NCBI GenBank assembly: GCA_963668365.1
Contig: OY764266.1
Span: 1,178,001-1,242,000 of the forward strand
DNA length: 64,000 bases
Origin: VXNE01 sp963668365
Lineage (GTDB): Bacteria > Pseudomonadota > Gammaproteobacteria > Pseudomonadales > Azotimanducaceae
Direction: 5' to 3'
This document shows positions 35,526 through 45,439 of the stretch, one piece after another. A program made the position numbers and the translations under genes. Below the pieces are notes generated by a model. The model did not search any database and was not told where the DNA came from. It was given only the letters and a program-made list of their open reading frames with translations. Each line of letters begins with the position of its first letter. The stretch's first letter is position 1.

Positions 35526-36345
35526 AGCAGATCGAGTTCGGGCTGCTGTGCGACGCCGGGGGCTGTCCGGTGGCGGCGGAGGTGTTCGACGGCGACACCG
35601 CGGATCCGGCGACGGTGGGCGCGCGGGTCGACAAGCTGCGGCATCGGTTCGGGTTCTCCAGGGTGGTGCTGGTGGGCGACCGCGGGATGCTGGCCGAGGC
35701 GCGCATCCGCGAGGACGTGAGGCCGTCCGGCCTGGACTGGATCAGCGCGCTGCGGGGTCCGGCGGTGCGCTCCCTGGTGGAGTCCGGCGCGGTGCGGATG
35801 TCGCTGTTCGACGAGACCGACCTGGTGGAGGTGCGCAGCGACGCCTATCCGGGCGAGCGCCTCATGGTGTGCCGCAATCCGCTGCTGGCCGAGGAGCGGG
35901 CGCACAAGCGGGAAGAGCTGCTCCGGGCCACCGAGGCGCTGCTCGATCCCATCGCGGCGGCCGCGCGGCGGGACAAGCGGCGCCTGAAGGGCGCGGACAA
36001 GATCGGCCTGCGCGCGGGCAAGGTCGTCGGCAAATACAAGATGGCCAAGCACTTCGATTTGGATATCCAAGAGGACGCGTTCGGCTATCGGCGAAAGCCC
36101 GAGTCCATCGCCGCGGAGGCGGCGCTGGACGGCTTGTGCGTCGTGCGCACCAGCCTGCCCGCGGGCGAACTCGACGCCGAGGGCGCCGGGCGCGCCTACA
36201 AGCGCCTGAGCGCGGTGGAGCGCACCTTCCGCAGCCTGAAGACCGCGGACCTGAAGGTGCGGCCGGTGTTCCACCGAACCGCCGACCGGGCGCGCGCGCG
36301 TGTTCCTGTGCATGCTGGCCTATCATGTGGAATGGCACATGCGCG
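35526..36345 (+). pseudogene. IS1634-family transposase fragment
   Basis: Middle portion of a DDE transposase: FGLLCDAGGCPVAAEVFDGDTADPATVGARV and VVLVGDRGMLAEARIREDV carry the catalytic Asp region, and a later AGRAYKRLSAVERTFRSLKT carries the Glu region. The N-terminal third is missing; sequence before about 35526 is lower GC and unrelated. Near 36286-36300, in a (CG)n tract, the frame shifts to FLCMLAYHVEWHMR, where homology stops against a toxin fragment at about 36345. No terminal inverted repeats were found, so this is a dead relic. Confidence 0.85.
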
Positions 36346-36498
36346 CCAGGCGCAGGGCCGTCTCGATGTCGGCACCCTGCGTGCGCTTGTCGCCCCCAGC
36401 CAGCAACACGACAACCGTCTGGCCCTGCCGCTTGAAGTACACCCGGTAGCCCGGTCCGTAGTCGACCCGCAGTTCCGAGACGCCTTCGCCCACGGGCC
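36323..36498 (-). pseudogene. HigB/RelE-type toxin fragment (5' truncated)
   Basis: About 57 codons in frame, reading PVGEGVSELRVDYGPGYRVYF, then KRQGQTVVVLLAGGDKRTQGADIETALRLAR, ending at a TGA inside the transposase relic. This is the C-terminal half of the addiction-module killer (Gp49/RelE-like) family. The N-terminal half and its start codon are lost where the VOC fragment begins. No antitoxin gene is present. Too short and startless to be a normal open frame. Confidence 0.75.
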
Positions 36499-36501
36499 TC
36501 A

Positions 36502-36750
36502 AAGTTCGGTTATGCGGAGTTCGACACGCCGGGCGCGGGTTTCGCTGTCGCGCGAGACCTGGAGCGAGCAGGCCGGCACACCGGTATCGGTTTCGCGGTG
36601 GAAGACCTGGACTCCGCCCATGTGCGCCTGTCGGAAGCTGGTGTTGAGTTCACGCGACCGCCGACGCGCGAACCCTGGGGCGGCTACATGGCGACCTTTG
36701 CCGACCCCGACGGCGATACCTTCTACCTGGATCAGGTCCCGGCGGACTGA
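36502..36750 (+). pseudogene. VOC-family protein, C-terminal fragment
   Basis: 83 codons without a start. It reads FGYAEFDTPGAGFAVARDLE, then GIGFAVEDLDSAHVRLSEAGVEF, TRPPTREPWGGYMATFADPDGDTFYLDQ and a stop. GYMATFADPDGDTFYL is the characteristic metal-binding end of glyoxalase/bleomycin-resistance-like proteins. The N-terminal half is replaced by the toxin fragment. Its stop overlaps the end of pgeF. Confidence 0.75.
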
Positions 36751-37487
36751 ACAGCATGGAACTTGGCTATCGGCTCCTCGATCCAGGCGATCGTGGCCAT
36801 GCGCCCCGTTGCTCCGTCGCGACGATACGAGAAGAACCTGTCCTCGTGGAAAGTGCAGGCGTTTGATCGGTAAACCTCGGGCACGCCCGCTGACCCAAGC
36901 CTGCCTGCCACATACGCCGGCAGATCGAACAGCCATTTGCCCTCAGCCCCGGTCGCCGTGAATGTGCGGGGGGCGTTCGCCCAGATGGCAGCCCTTTCGT
37001 ATACATCGGCGCCGACTTCGTAGCACCGTCCGCAGATGCCGGGGCCGAGCCACGCCTTCAGTTCGCTCGCTTCGACCGGCAATTCGCCGAGCGTCGCTTC
37101 GATGACGCCGTCGACCGTACCCCGCCAACCGCAGTGAATCACGGCAACGACGCTGCATGCGATACCGGCGACAACGACCGGTATGCAATCCGCAGTCGTT
37201 ACCGCGACGGCCACTCCGGAAACATCGGTCCACACGGCATCGGCCTCGACGGCATCGCCGACACGCCTGGCATGGTGGACCCTGGTCCCATGCACTTGGC
37301 GTAGCCACTGCACGGGGGTCTGGCCAATAGCGGAAGACAGGCGGGCGCGGTTCTCGGCAAGGCGTTCCGGCGCCTTGGATCGGCCCAGGTCCAGTTCGTC
37401 GTCGGCGCCGGGGCCTCCCCGGGTGGTTGACACCGCGCGAATCCTGCCCGGTTCGGAGAAATCGGCTTCGAGCAGATCGAGCGGCAT
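36732..37487 (-). CDS. pgeF: Peptidoglycan editing factor PgeF (YfiH, laccase domain)
   Basis: Cytosolic purine nucleoside phosphorylase/laccase-fold protein that also removes misincorporated residues from peptidoglycan precursors. 251 residues. Motifs are VSTTRGGPG, QVHGTRVH, AVTTADCIPV and VIHCGWRGTVDG, supplying the metal-binding His-Cys-His, then AWLGPGICGRCYEVG and SYRRDGATGRMATIAWI. Length is normal. Its last 19 bases overlap the VOC fragment on the other strand, so the scar just upstream of 36732 touched but did not break it. Confidence 0.93.
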   Translation of the reverse strand: MPLDLLEADFSEPGRIRAVSTTRGGPGADDELDLGRSKAPERLAENRARLSSAIGQTPVQWLRQVHGTRVHHARRVGDAVEADAVWTDVSGVAVAVTTADCIPVVVAGIACSVVAVIHCGWRGTVDGVIEATLGELPVEASELKAWLGPGICGRCYEVGADVYERAAIWANAPRTFTATGAEGKWLFDLPAYVAGRLGSAGVPEVYRSNACTFHEDRFFSYRRDGATGRMATIAWIEEPIAKFHAVQSAGT

Positions 37488-37490
37488 CGT

Positions 37491-39122
37491 CTATTCGGCG
37501 TCGAACAGTTCCGCTGCCCGCGCGCGCAGGTCCACCTTGCGGATCTTGCCGGACGCGGTCATCGGAAAGGCGTCGACGAAGACCACGTGGCGGGGGATCT
37601 TGAAACTCGCGACCTTGCCCCGGCAGTAGGCGATCACTGCGTCTTCGTCGACCTCGGCGCCGGCCTTCGGTTCGACGAACGCCACGGGCGCCTCGGCCAG
37701 GCGCCGATCCGCGATGCCGACCACGGCCACCTGCTGGACGTCCGGGTGTTCGAGCAGGAATCCTTCGACCTCCATGGGGTCGACGTTTTCGCCTCCCACC
37801 TTGAGCATGTCCTTGTAGCGCCCGATGAAGCGGATGTAGCCGTCCGCGCGGCGTTCTCCCATGTCGCCGGTGCGGAACCAGCCGTCCTCGTCGTAGGACT
37901 CCGCCGTCTCCTTCGGCTTCTTGTAGTAGCCGAGCATCAGGCAGTAGCCGCGAACGCGGATTTCGCCGGGCGCGCCATCGGGTTGTTCGCGCCCGGTGTC
38001 GGGGTCGACGACCTTTATGTCATAGCCGGGCGCGGGATATCCCGACGTTTCCGCGCGATGCTCCTCATCGTCGTCCAGCGCGCCGAGCATGGCGCCCACC
38101 CATACCTCGGTCATGCCGTATCCGGACACGGCGCGCATCGGCTTGAGGAGGCGGAAGCTTCGGCGGATGACGGGGGTCGAGTTGTGCATGCCGGCCCCGA
38201 ACAGGCCGGTGCGCAGGCTGGAAACGTCCCGGGGCCTCGCTTCCTGCGCGTCGCAGAGCCCCTGCACATGGGTGTCGAATCCGTTGGCCATGGTGGCCCG
38301 TTCGCGTTCCACGAGGTCGAGCACCTCGTCGGGGTCGAAGGTTTCCGTCACGACGTGGCGGGCGCCGGAAACCATCGAAAGGAGCGAGCCTTCGGAATAG
38401 CCGAACGCGTGGAACAGGGGCAGGTAGTTGAGGATCACGTCCCTTTCGGTAGCCCCTAATCGGTAAGCCCGTTCTTCGGTATTGCGGATCAGGTTGTGGT
38501 TGTGCAGCACGCCCTTGGGAAATCCGGTCGTGCCCGAGGTGTACATGATGAAGACGGGATCGTCCGGGTCCACCGCGTCCGCCCTGGCTTCGAGGTCCGC
38601 ATCCGGAATGCGGTCGGCGTCGTCGAGCGCGGCGTCCCAGGCGACGGTTCCCGGATAGTCTCCGTCGCCGACAATGACGACGCGATTCAGCATGGGGAAG
38701 TCGCTATCGTCGACGACATTGCCCGCTTCGGGCAGTGAGACTACTTCGCGCACCATCGCCAGGTAGTCGATGGGTCCGGAGACATCGTGCGTGATCAGCA
38801 TGGCGCTGTCCGACTGGCGCAGGACGTATTCGAGATCGTTGGTCCGAAACCGCGTGTTGACGGGCACCTGCACCGCGCCGATCTTGGCCAGGCCGAACAT
38901 GAAGAAGAGCCATTCGGCGCGATTGTTGAGCCACAGGGAGACGTGGTCGCCGGCTTCGACGCCCAACGCCATGAGCGCCTTCGCCGCCAGGTCCACCTGG
39001 TCGGCAACCTCGGAGAACGTGTAGCGCGCATCGCGGAAGACCAGGGCTTCCCGGGATCCGAAGCGGTCGGCCATCTCCCCCGGGAGATCGCCGACCCGTC
39101 GCTTCGGATACCAGTCGGTCAT
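37491..39122 (-). CDS. Acyl-CoA synthetase, class I adenylate-forming (AMP-dependent)
   Basis: Activates a carboxylic acid as acyl-AMP then acyl-CoA. 543 residues. The P-loop YTSGTTGFPKGV is near 193, then LPLFHAFGYSEG, the aromatic core SGYGMTEVW, WFRTGDMGERRADGYIRF, GRYKDMLKVGGENVDPMEVE and C-terminal lysine in MTASGKIRKVDLR. It resembles FadD3/long-chain or cyclohexanecarboxylate-type ligases; substrate not determined. It lies 3 bases upstream of pgeF on the same strand. Confidence 0.93.
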   Translation of the reverse strand: MTDWYPKRRVGDLPGEMADRFGSREALVFRDARYTFSEVADQVDLAAKALMALGVEAGDHVSLWLNNRAEWLFFMFGLAKIGAVQVPVNTRFRTNDLEYVLRQSDSAMLITHDVSGPIDYLAMVREVVSLPEAGNVVDDSDFPMLNRVVIVGDGDYPGTVAWDAALDDADRIPDADLEARADAVDPDDPVFIMYTSGTTGFPKGVLHNHNLIRNTEERAYRLGATERDVILNYLPLFHAFGYSEGSLLSMVSGARHVVTETFDPDEVLDLVERERATMANGFDTHVQGLCDAQEARPRDVSSLRTGLFGAGMHNSTPVIRRSFRLLKPMRAVSGYGMTEVWVGAMLGALDDDEEHRAETSGYPAPGYDIKVVDPDTGREQPDGAPGEIRVRGYCLMLGYYKKPKETAESYDEDGWFRTGDMGERRADGYIRFIGRYKDMLKVGGENVDPMEVEGFLLEHPDVQQVAVVGIADRRLAEAPVAFVEPKAGAEVDEDAVIAYCRGKVASFKIPRHVVFVDAFPMTASGKIRKVDLRARAAELFDAE

Positions 39123-39207
39123 CGTCGTTTCCTTCGCGTTTCCCCGACCGATGATAGGACAGGCGCTCGACGCGGCGCGACGTTGCGCATCCGTCCCGCT
39201 GTGCGCG

Positions 39208-40173
39208 CTAATCGGCCATGACGTATCGCTCCGGCAGGTTTTCGGGCTGATACGCGTTGGCTGAATGGCCCATTCGCGCGATCACGCTGCCGTGTATCCG
39301 GGCGCCTTCGGGGATTTCTCGTGGGCCGCGGCCGCGTATCCGCCAGAACCCCGTATCGGAGCGGTGTCCCTTGCCATGGGGGTTGGGTTGCAGCCTTTCC
39401 TCCGTCGGCATCGTGAGGCGAAGCCCGCCCGCCGACGCCTTGCCGAGCATCCAGTGCAGGGAGATGTTGGACAGCCCGCGGTCGTCGTACCAGCCCCCGA
39501 CGTCGGAATGGACGCCGGCGAACCAGACCTGTTCGATCGTCTGTCCTTCGATTGCCCGCGACTCGTCCCAGGGGCTCGGCAGGAAGTCCTCGCGCCTCTC
39601 GTCGATGGCGAGGGCGTGGTATCCGAAGCTGACCTCGGGATCGAGGGCCGCGTCGTGGAAGCGTTTGCCCGCATTCATGACCAGCGATTCGACCGTGTCC
39701 CAGACGCCGATGCAGTGAATCGGACAACGTCGCCCGAACGCCTCGAGGAATCCGCTGGCGACCCCCTCGTTGTTCTCGGTGTTGTAGATCTTCGACGCGT
39801 ACTCGATCAGGTTGTCATGGCCCGCGCGCAGCAGCCCGCACTTGAAAATCATCCCGGCGAGGGAACGCGCCGTGAAGGCCCCTCGACTGAATCCGAACAG
39901 GTAGACGTGATCGCCCTCCTGGTAGTGGTTTGCGAGGAAACGGTAGGCGTCCTCCACGTTCTTCTGCAGGCCGTGCCCGGTGGCCTGGTCTCCCATCGCG
40001 CGCAGTTGCCCGCGCTCTTCGTTGTACTCCCAGCCGCCGGTGCCCACGCCGGGATCGTAGTAGGCGACCTGGCGTTCATCCTTGTCGAGCGCGAGATAGG
40101 TTTCGACAACGTTGGTGTTGTTCTGGCCGAACTCGTTGCCGGTGCCGTCGCAGCAGATGGCGATGTTCTTCAT
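39208..40173 (-). CDS. DUF2235-family alpha/beta hydrolase
   Basis: 321 residues. The N-terminal KNIAICCDGTGNEFGQNNTNV is the DUF2235 opening. The nucleophile elbow GFSRGAFTAR has Ser96. VWDTVESL and VWFAGVHSDVGGWYDD supply the candidate Asp and His of the triad. Members include Tle1-type phospholipases delivered by type VI secretion and uncharacterised housekeeping relatives; no type VI genes are in the window, so effector function is not supported here. Confidence 0.85.
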   Translation of the reverse strand: MKNIAICCDGTGNEFGQNNTNVVETYLALDKDERQVAYYDPGVGTGGWEYNEERGQLRAMGDQATGHGLQKNVEDAYRFLANHYQEGDHVYLFGFSRGAFTARSLAGMIFKCGLLRAGHDNLIEYASKIYNTENNEGVASGFLEAFGRRCPIHCIGVWDTVESLVMNAGKRFHDAALDPEVSFGYHALAIDERREDFLPSPWDESRAIEGQTIEQVWFAGVHSDVGGWYDDRGLSNISLHWMLGKASAGGLRLTMPTEERLQPNPHGKGHRSDTGFWRIRGRGPREIPEGARIHGSVIARMGHSANAYQPENLPERYVMAD

Positions 40174-40357
40174 GGGTGTTCTCAGGTCCCCGGGAGCGGG
40201 CTTACGAAGGATAACTTACGTCGCTGCTGCGGGATCGATCAGGGCGCGCGTAACTTCCCACAGAATTCGCGCATGGATAGAGGAAAACGCCCATTTCGCC
40301 CTGGACGCAGCACTCGTAGAGTGGGTTTCACCACCAAGCGAAATACGGAGTACTTTC

Positions 40358-40519
40358 ATGAGAGAGTTGACCATGGTTGAGACCCGGGAAGCGGCAGGGG
40401 GTGTGCTTCCTGTCTTGGTTGCGCTCGCGGCAGCCGTTGTCGGTTACTACATCTACGATCCTGTTGCCCCGAAGAAAAAGGAGGGGGGCGAAAACAAGCA
40501 GGACGAATCCGGAGGGTGA
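40358..40519 (+). CDS. Small double-glycine leader peptide (bacteriocin/microcin-like)
   Basis: 53 residues. MRELTMVETREAAGG looks like the leader of class II bacteriocins and microcins (MREL start, acidic helix, Gly-Gly at 14-15). The predicted mature part is a hydrophobic helix VLPVLVALAAAVVGYYIY followed by a charged tail rich in Lys/Glu/Gly. A Met at residue 6 could be an alternative start, but then the leader is shorter. No C39-peptidase transporter is adjacent. It lies alone between two minus-strand genes. Could also be an ordinary small membrane protein. Confidence 0.6.
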   Translation: MRELTMVETREAAGGVLPVLVALAAAVVGYYIYDPVAPKKKEGGENKQDESGG

Positions 40520-40600
40520 CGCTTGAGCGCCAAGGCGCGCTAAGGCGTGAAGAAGGGCCCGGCCACCGACTCTGGTGTGGCGAGTCCGGGGCGGACGGCG

Positions 40601-41155
40601 TCAGCCGCGATCAAGGGGTTCCCAGACGATCTCGGCGACGCCGTCTTCGCGGGCAGCGGTCCGCGCCAGGACGAACATGTAGTCGGATAGCCTGTTGAGA
40701 TACGCGCCGACGCCGGCTTCGACGAGGTCTGCGAGGTTCTCCGCCTCGGCCCAGAACGCGCGTTCCGCCCGGCGCACGGCGCTGCGCGCCACATGGGCGC
40801 GGGCGACGGTCTCGTCGCCGCCGGGCAGCACGAACTCCTTGAGGGGCGGAAGTTCCCTGTTCAGTTTCCGCGTCTCGGCCTCGAGCTCCGCCACGAGGGG
40901 TTGCCAGTCCACGGCGGTGCCGCCGACGGCGACGGCGCCGCCGACATCGAACAGGCGGGACTGAATCTGCGTCAGCGCTGGCCTGTGGTGTTCGGAAATT
41001 CGTGCGGCCAGCAAACCGATGAAGCTGTTTGCCTCGTCCAGTGCCCCGATGAGCTCGAGGCGGGGATGGTGCTTGGGAAGGCGTTCCGGGCCGGCCAGCG
41101 AGGTCTCGCCGCGGTCGCCGGTGCGCGTCACGACGCGGCTGATTCGGTTACGCAC
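40601..41155 (-). CDS. PduO-type cob(I)alamin adenosyltransferase
   Basis: Transfers the adenosyl group of ATP to cob(I)alamin to make coenzyme B12. 184 residues. The N-terminal ATP-binding VVTRTGDRGETSLAGPERL matches TRTGDdGtT; LIGALDEANSFIGL and the C-terminal AYLNRLSDYMFVLARTAA (RLSD) are family marks. Overlaps the ampG stop by 8 bases. The adenosylcobalamin user is not in the window. Confidence 0.95.
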   Translation of the reverse strand: MRNRISRVVTRTGDRGETSLAGPERLPKHHPRLELIGALDEANSFIGLLAARISEHHRPALTQIQSRLFDVGGAVAVGGTAVDWQPLVAELEAETRKLNRELPPLKEFVLPGGDETVARAHVARSAVRRAERAFWAEAENLADLVEAGVGAYLNRLSDYMFVLARTAAREDGVAEIVWEPLDRG

Positions 41156-42710
41156 TGGGCTCCTTCGCTTCGGCCATGCGGCGCGTCAGCCAATATATCA
41201 GGAACAGGACGGGCACCCCGATCGCCGTGGTGATGGCGAAGAAGGTGGGATAGCCGACCGCCTCGCTGATTTGTCCGGAATAGCCGGCCAGCACCTTGGG
41301 AAACAGCGTCATGAGGGAACTGAATATGGCGTACTGCGTGGCCGTGAAGGACAGGCTCGTGAGGCTCGACAGGTAGGCTATGAACGCTGCGGTCGCGAGC
41401 CCCGCACTCAGGTTGTCGATCGCGACGACGATATACAGGAGTTGCAGGTCCCCCGGCGAGGCGGCGAGGGCGATGAACAGCAGGTTGGTGCCCATGGCGA
41501 GCGCCCCGCCGAGCAGCAGCACTCGAATCACCCGGAACTTGAGGGCGAGATAGCCGCCCAGCAAGCTGCCAAGTATGATCATCCCGATGCCGAAGAGCCC
41601 GCTCGCGGTGCCGATCTCGATCTTGGTGTAGCCCATGTCGATATAGAACACGTTGGCGAGCGCTCCCAGCACGATATCGGATACGCGATAGAAGCCGACC
41701 AGTAGCAGTATCGGTAGCGCAATGCGCCCGTAGCGCGCGAAGAAGTCGGCGACGGGCGCGATATAGGTGTCGTTCATCATTTGCTGGCGAACGACGCCCA
41801 CCGAAACCAACAGCCTGGCTACGCCCAGCGCGAGCGCGACCGCAGCGCCGAGGCGCATCGCTTCTGCAAGGAATCCGGCAAGCGTACCGTGTATCCCCGC
41901 CGTATCGGACAACCAGGCGTCGACGTGGGCTACCGCGCTGGACGACGTCGCGAATGCGGTGATGATCGTTACGACCACGACGGCAAACAGCAGCAGAAAA
42001 CGCGCGTAGTCGGAGGTGTTGTGAAAGTAGTGCGACGGGTTCCTGCGAACCGGTTCGGTGATGGTAAGCGTGGTCGCGACGCCCACCAGCATCGCGGCGG
42101 CCATGCAGAGATAGGTCCACTTCCAAGCATCGTGGAGATAGTTTTCCGCGGTGGTGCCGAAAACGGTGGCGAGGAAAAGGGCCGCGGCGCCTGCGACCAC
42201 CATCCCGCACCGATAGCCGGCCATGTACGCGCCGGACAGTACGCCGAGCATCGACTCGGACCCATCGGCGGCCTCGATGCGATAGGCGTCGACGACGATG
42301 TCCTGGGTGGCGGCAGAGAACCCGAGCGCCACGGCGCCCAGGGCCATTACCTGGAGCCCTTGCGGCGTGGCGGGATCGCTGTGCGCCATCAGGATGATGG
42401 CTCCGATGACAGCGCACTGCGCGACCAGCATCCATGCCCGGCGTTGCCCGAGGCGACCGCTCAGGGCTGGAAGCGGGAGCTTGTCGACCAGCGGCGCCCA
42501 CACGAATTTGAAAGAATAGCCAAGCGCCGCCCAACTGAAATAGGTCACCGTTGCGCGTTCGAGGCCAACTTCCCGCAGCCAGATCGAAAGCGTGGAGAAG
42601 ATGAGAAGCAGCGGCAGGCCGGCCGCAAAGCCGAGAAACAGGAGTGCGGCGACCTTTGGGTGAAGGAAATCCCGAAGCCCCAGGGCTTGCGGCTCCGCAG
42701 AATGTTCCAC
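41148..42710 (-). CDS. ampG: AmpG-family muropeptide transporter (MFS)
   Basis: Inner-membrane permease importing anhydro-muropeptides for cell-wall recycling. 520 residues with about 14 hydrophobic segments. Family features are GFAAGLPLLLIFSTLSIWLREVG, YSFKFVWAPLVDKLPLPALSGRLGQRRAWM, ATQDIVVDAYRIE and GVLSGAYMAGYRCGM, then late FTATQYAIFSSLMTLFPKVLAGYSG. The gap between helices 6 and 7 is longer than in short AmpGs. Start 42710 places the first helix correctly. Confidence 0.93.
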   Translation of the reverse strand: MEHSAEPQALGLRDFLHPKVAALLFLGFAAGLPLLLIFSTLSIWLREVGLERATVTYFSWAALGYSFKFVWAPLVDKLPLPALSGRLGQRRAWMLVAQCAVIGAIILMAHSDPATPQGLQVMALGAVALGFSAATQDIVVDAYRIEAADGSESMLGVLSGAYMAGYRCGMVVAGAAALFLATVFGTTAENYLHDAWKWTYLCMAAAMLVGVATTLTITEPVRRNPSHYFHNTSDYARFLLLFAVVVVTIITAFATSSSAVAHVDAWLSDTAGIHGTLAGFLAEAMRLGAAVALALGVARLLVSVGVVRQQMMNDTYIAPVADFFARYGRIALPILLLVGFYRVSDIVLGALANVFYIDMGYTKIEIGTASGLFGIGMIILGSLLGGYLALKFRVIRVLLLGGALAMGTNLLFIALAASPGDLQLLYIVVAIDNLSAGLATAAFIAYLSSLTSLSFTATQYAIFSSLMTLFPKVLAGYSGQISEAVGYPTFFAITTAIGVPVLFLIYWLTRRMAEAKEPSA

Positions 42711-42746
42711 TAGGCGCCTGCCGGTCTCAGCGAAAGCGGCATGGTA

Positions 42747-43076
42747 TCAGCCCGCGCTCCAGCGAAATCGCTTGAGGTTCACGCGGCCGTCCTGGAACAC
42801 CACGCCCTCCGACTCGAGAAGCGCCTGCTGGCGGGACGAATCCGCGATCGAGATGCGCCCCGCCGCATTGATGACCCGATGCCACGGCAGCTTCGTTCCC
42901 GCGGGCAGTTGCGACAGCGTCAGTCCGACCTGGCGCGCGCCTCCGGGCAGGCCGGCGAGTTCGGCGATCTGGCCGTAGGTCGCGACGGTTCCGCAGGGAA
43001 TTTCCGCGGTGACCTGCCAGATTCGCTGGCGAAGGTTTACGCTTGCCTTGGTCGGCCGTGTGCCGGGGGTGTCCAT
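42747..43076 (-). CDS. Alkyltransferase-like protein (MGMT family, Cys replaced by Trp)
   Basis: 109 residues. The MGMT C-terminal fold is present (IPCGTVATYGQIAELAGLPGGARQVG), but the active-site PCHRV reads PWHRVI with Trp65 in place of Cys. ATL proteins bind O6-alkylguanine without transferring the alkyl group and hand lesions to nucleotide excision repair. ATG 43076 is preferred; ATG 43106 would add ten residues. It lies between ampG and the groE promoter. Confidence 0.92.
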   Translation of the reverse strand: MDTPGTRPTKASVNLRQRIWQVTAEIPCGTVATYGQIAELAGLPGGARQVGLTLSQLPAGTKLPWHRVINAAGRISIADSSRQQALLESEGVVFQDGRVNLKRFRWSAG

Positions 43077-43133
43077 GGGTAAGTGGTTACTGGTCTTCGT
43101 CCTCACGCCTCTGATTGAAATGAGAAATTGGGG

Positions 43134-43161
43134 TTGAATATCGACAAACTGCCCCTATCAT
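43134..43161 (+). promoter_or_regulatory. Sigma70-like promoter of groESL
   Basis: TTGAAT at 43134-43139 and TATCAT at 43156-43161 with a 16-base spacer. The CIRCE operator starts 16 bases after the -10 box, the usual place for HrcA repression. Confidence 0.7.
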
Positions 43162-43176
43162 ATGCACGCCTCCGAC

Positions 43177-43203
43177 TTGGCACTCTCAACCAAAGAGTGC
43201 TAA
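43177..43203. promoter_or_regulatory. CIRCE element (HrcA operator)
   Basis: TTGGCACTC-N9-GAGTGCTAA; one mismatch to the consensus TTAGCACTC-N9-GAGTGCTAA. It lies between the promoter and groES, so HrcA heat-shock control of the chaperonin operon is predicted. Confidence 0.95.
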
Positions 43204-43299
43204 TCGGGAGTCGGCCCTTTGCTGGGCAGGAACAGCAGACTTGGGTGAAGGCGCGGCCAAGCGCGTCGATTGAGAACAACATCTAGGGAGAATCAGGAC

Positions 43300-43590
43300 A
43301 TGAACATTCGACCCCTCCATGATCGCGTGGTCGTGCGTCGCGTGGAAGAAGACGCAACGTCCGCTGGCGGAATCGTGCTGCCGGACACGGCGTCGGAAAA
43401 GCCGTCTCAGGGCGATGTGCTCGCCGTGGGACCCGGCAAGGCACTCGATGACGGCAGCGTGCGCGCGGTCGACCTGAAGGTCGGCGACAGGGTGGTATTC
43501 GGCCAGTACGGCGGAAACACGGTGAAAGTCGATGGGGAGGAGCTCCTCATCCTCTCCGAAAACGAAATCTTCGGCGTGCTGGAAGACTGA
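43300..43590 (+). CDS. groES: Co-chaperonin GroES
   Basis: Heptameric lid of the GroEL folding chamber. 96 residues. MNIRPLHDRVVVRRVEED, the mobile loop TSAGGIVLPDTASEKPSQG (I/V-V-L contact to GroEL) and GDRVVFGQYGG are all present. Start 43300 with an AGGGAG ribosome site. groEL follows after 60 bases in the same operon. Confidence 0.98.
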   Translation: MNIRPLHDRVVVRRVEEDATSAGGIVLPDTASEKPSQGDVLAVGPGKALDDGSVRAVDLKVGDRVVFGQYGGNTVKVDGEELLILSENEIFGVLED

Positions 43591-43650
43591 TCCACGCACG
43601 GCGGACTGAGACGGACTGAGACGAACAGAGGAATCCAGGAGAAATAATCA

Positions 43651-45291
<1,641 letters not shown>

Positions 45292-45306
45292 GGTTGCCCC
45301 CCCTGG

Positions 45307-45334
45307 AAGAACCCCGCTTCGGCGGGGTTTTTCT
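45307..45334 (+). terminator. Rho-independent terminator of groESL
   Basis: Stem ACCCCGC (45311-45317), TTCG tetraloop, GCGGGGT (45322-45328), then a T run to 45332. Sits 20 bases after the groEL stop. Confidence 0.95.
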
Positions 45335-45439
45335 TGCGCGCCTGTTTTTCGCGACCCGGCGGGGGGCTGAACGGCCGGATTGCGCGGCGCGGCGGGGCGC
45401 GAGTATTATCGGACGAACAACAACGAACGGGGTCGGACG

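Noticed and set aside
39208..40173. Tle1-type antibacterial effector
   Set aside because: DUF2235 fold is present but no immunity gene, VgrG or PAAR neighbour supports an effector role.
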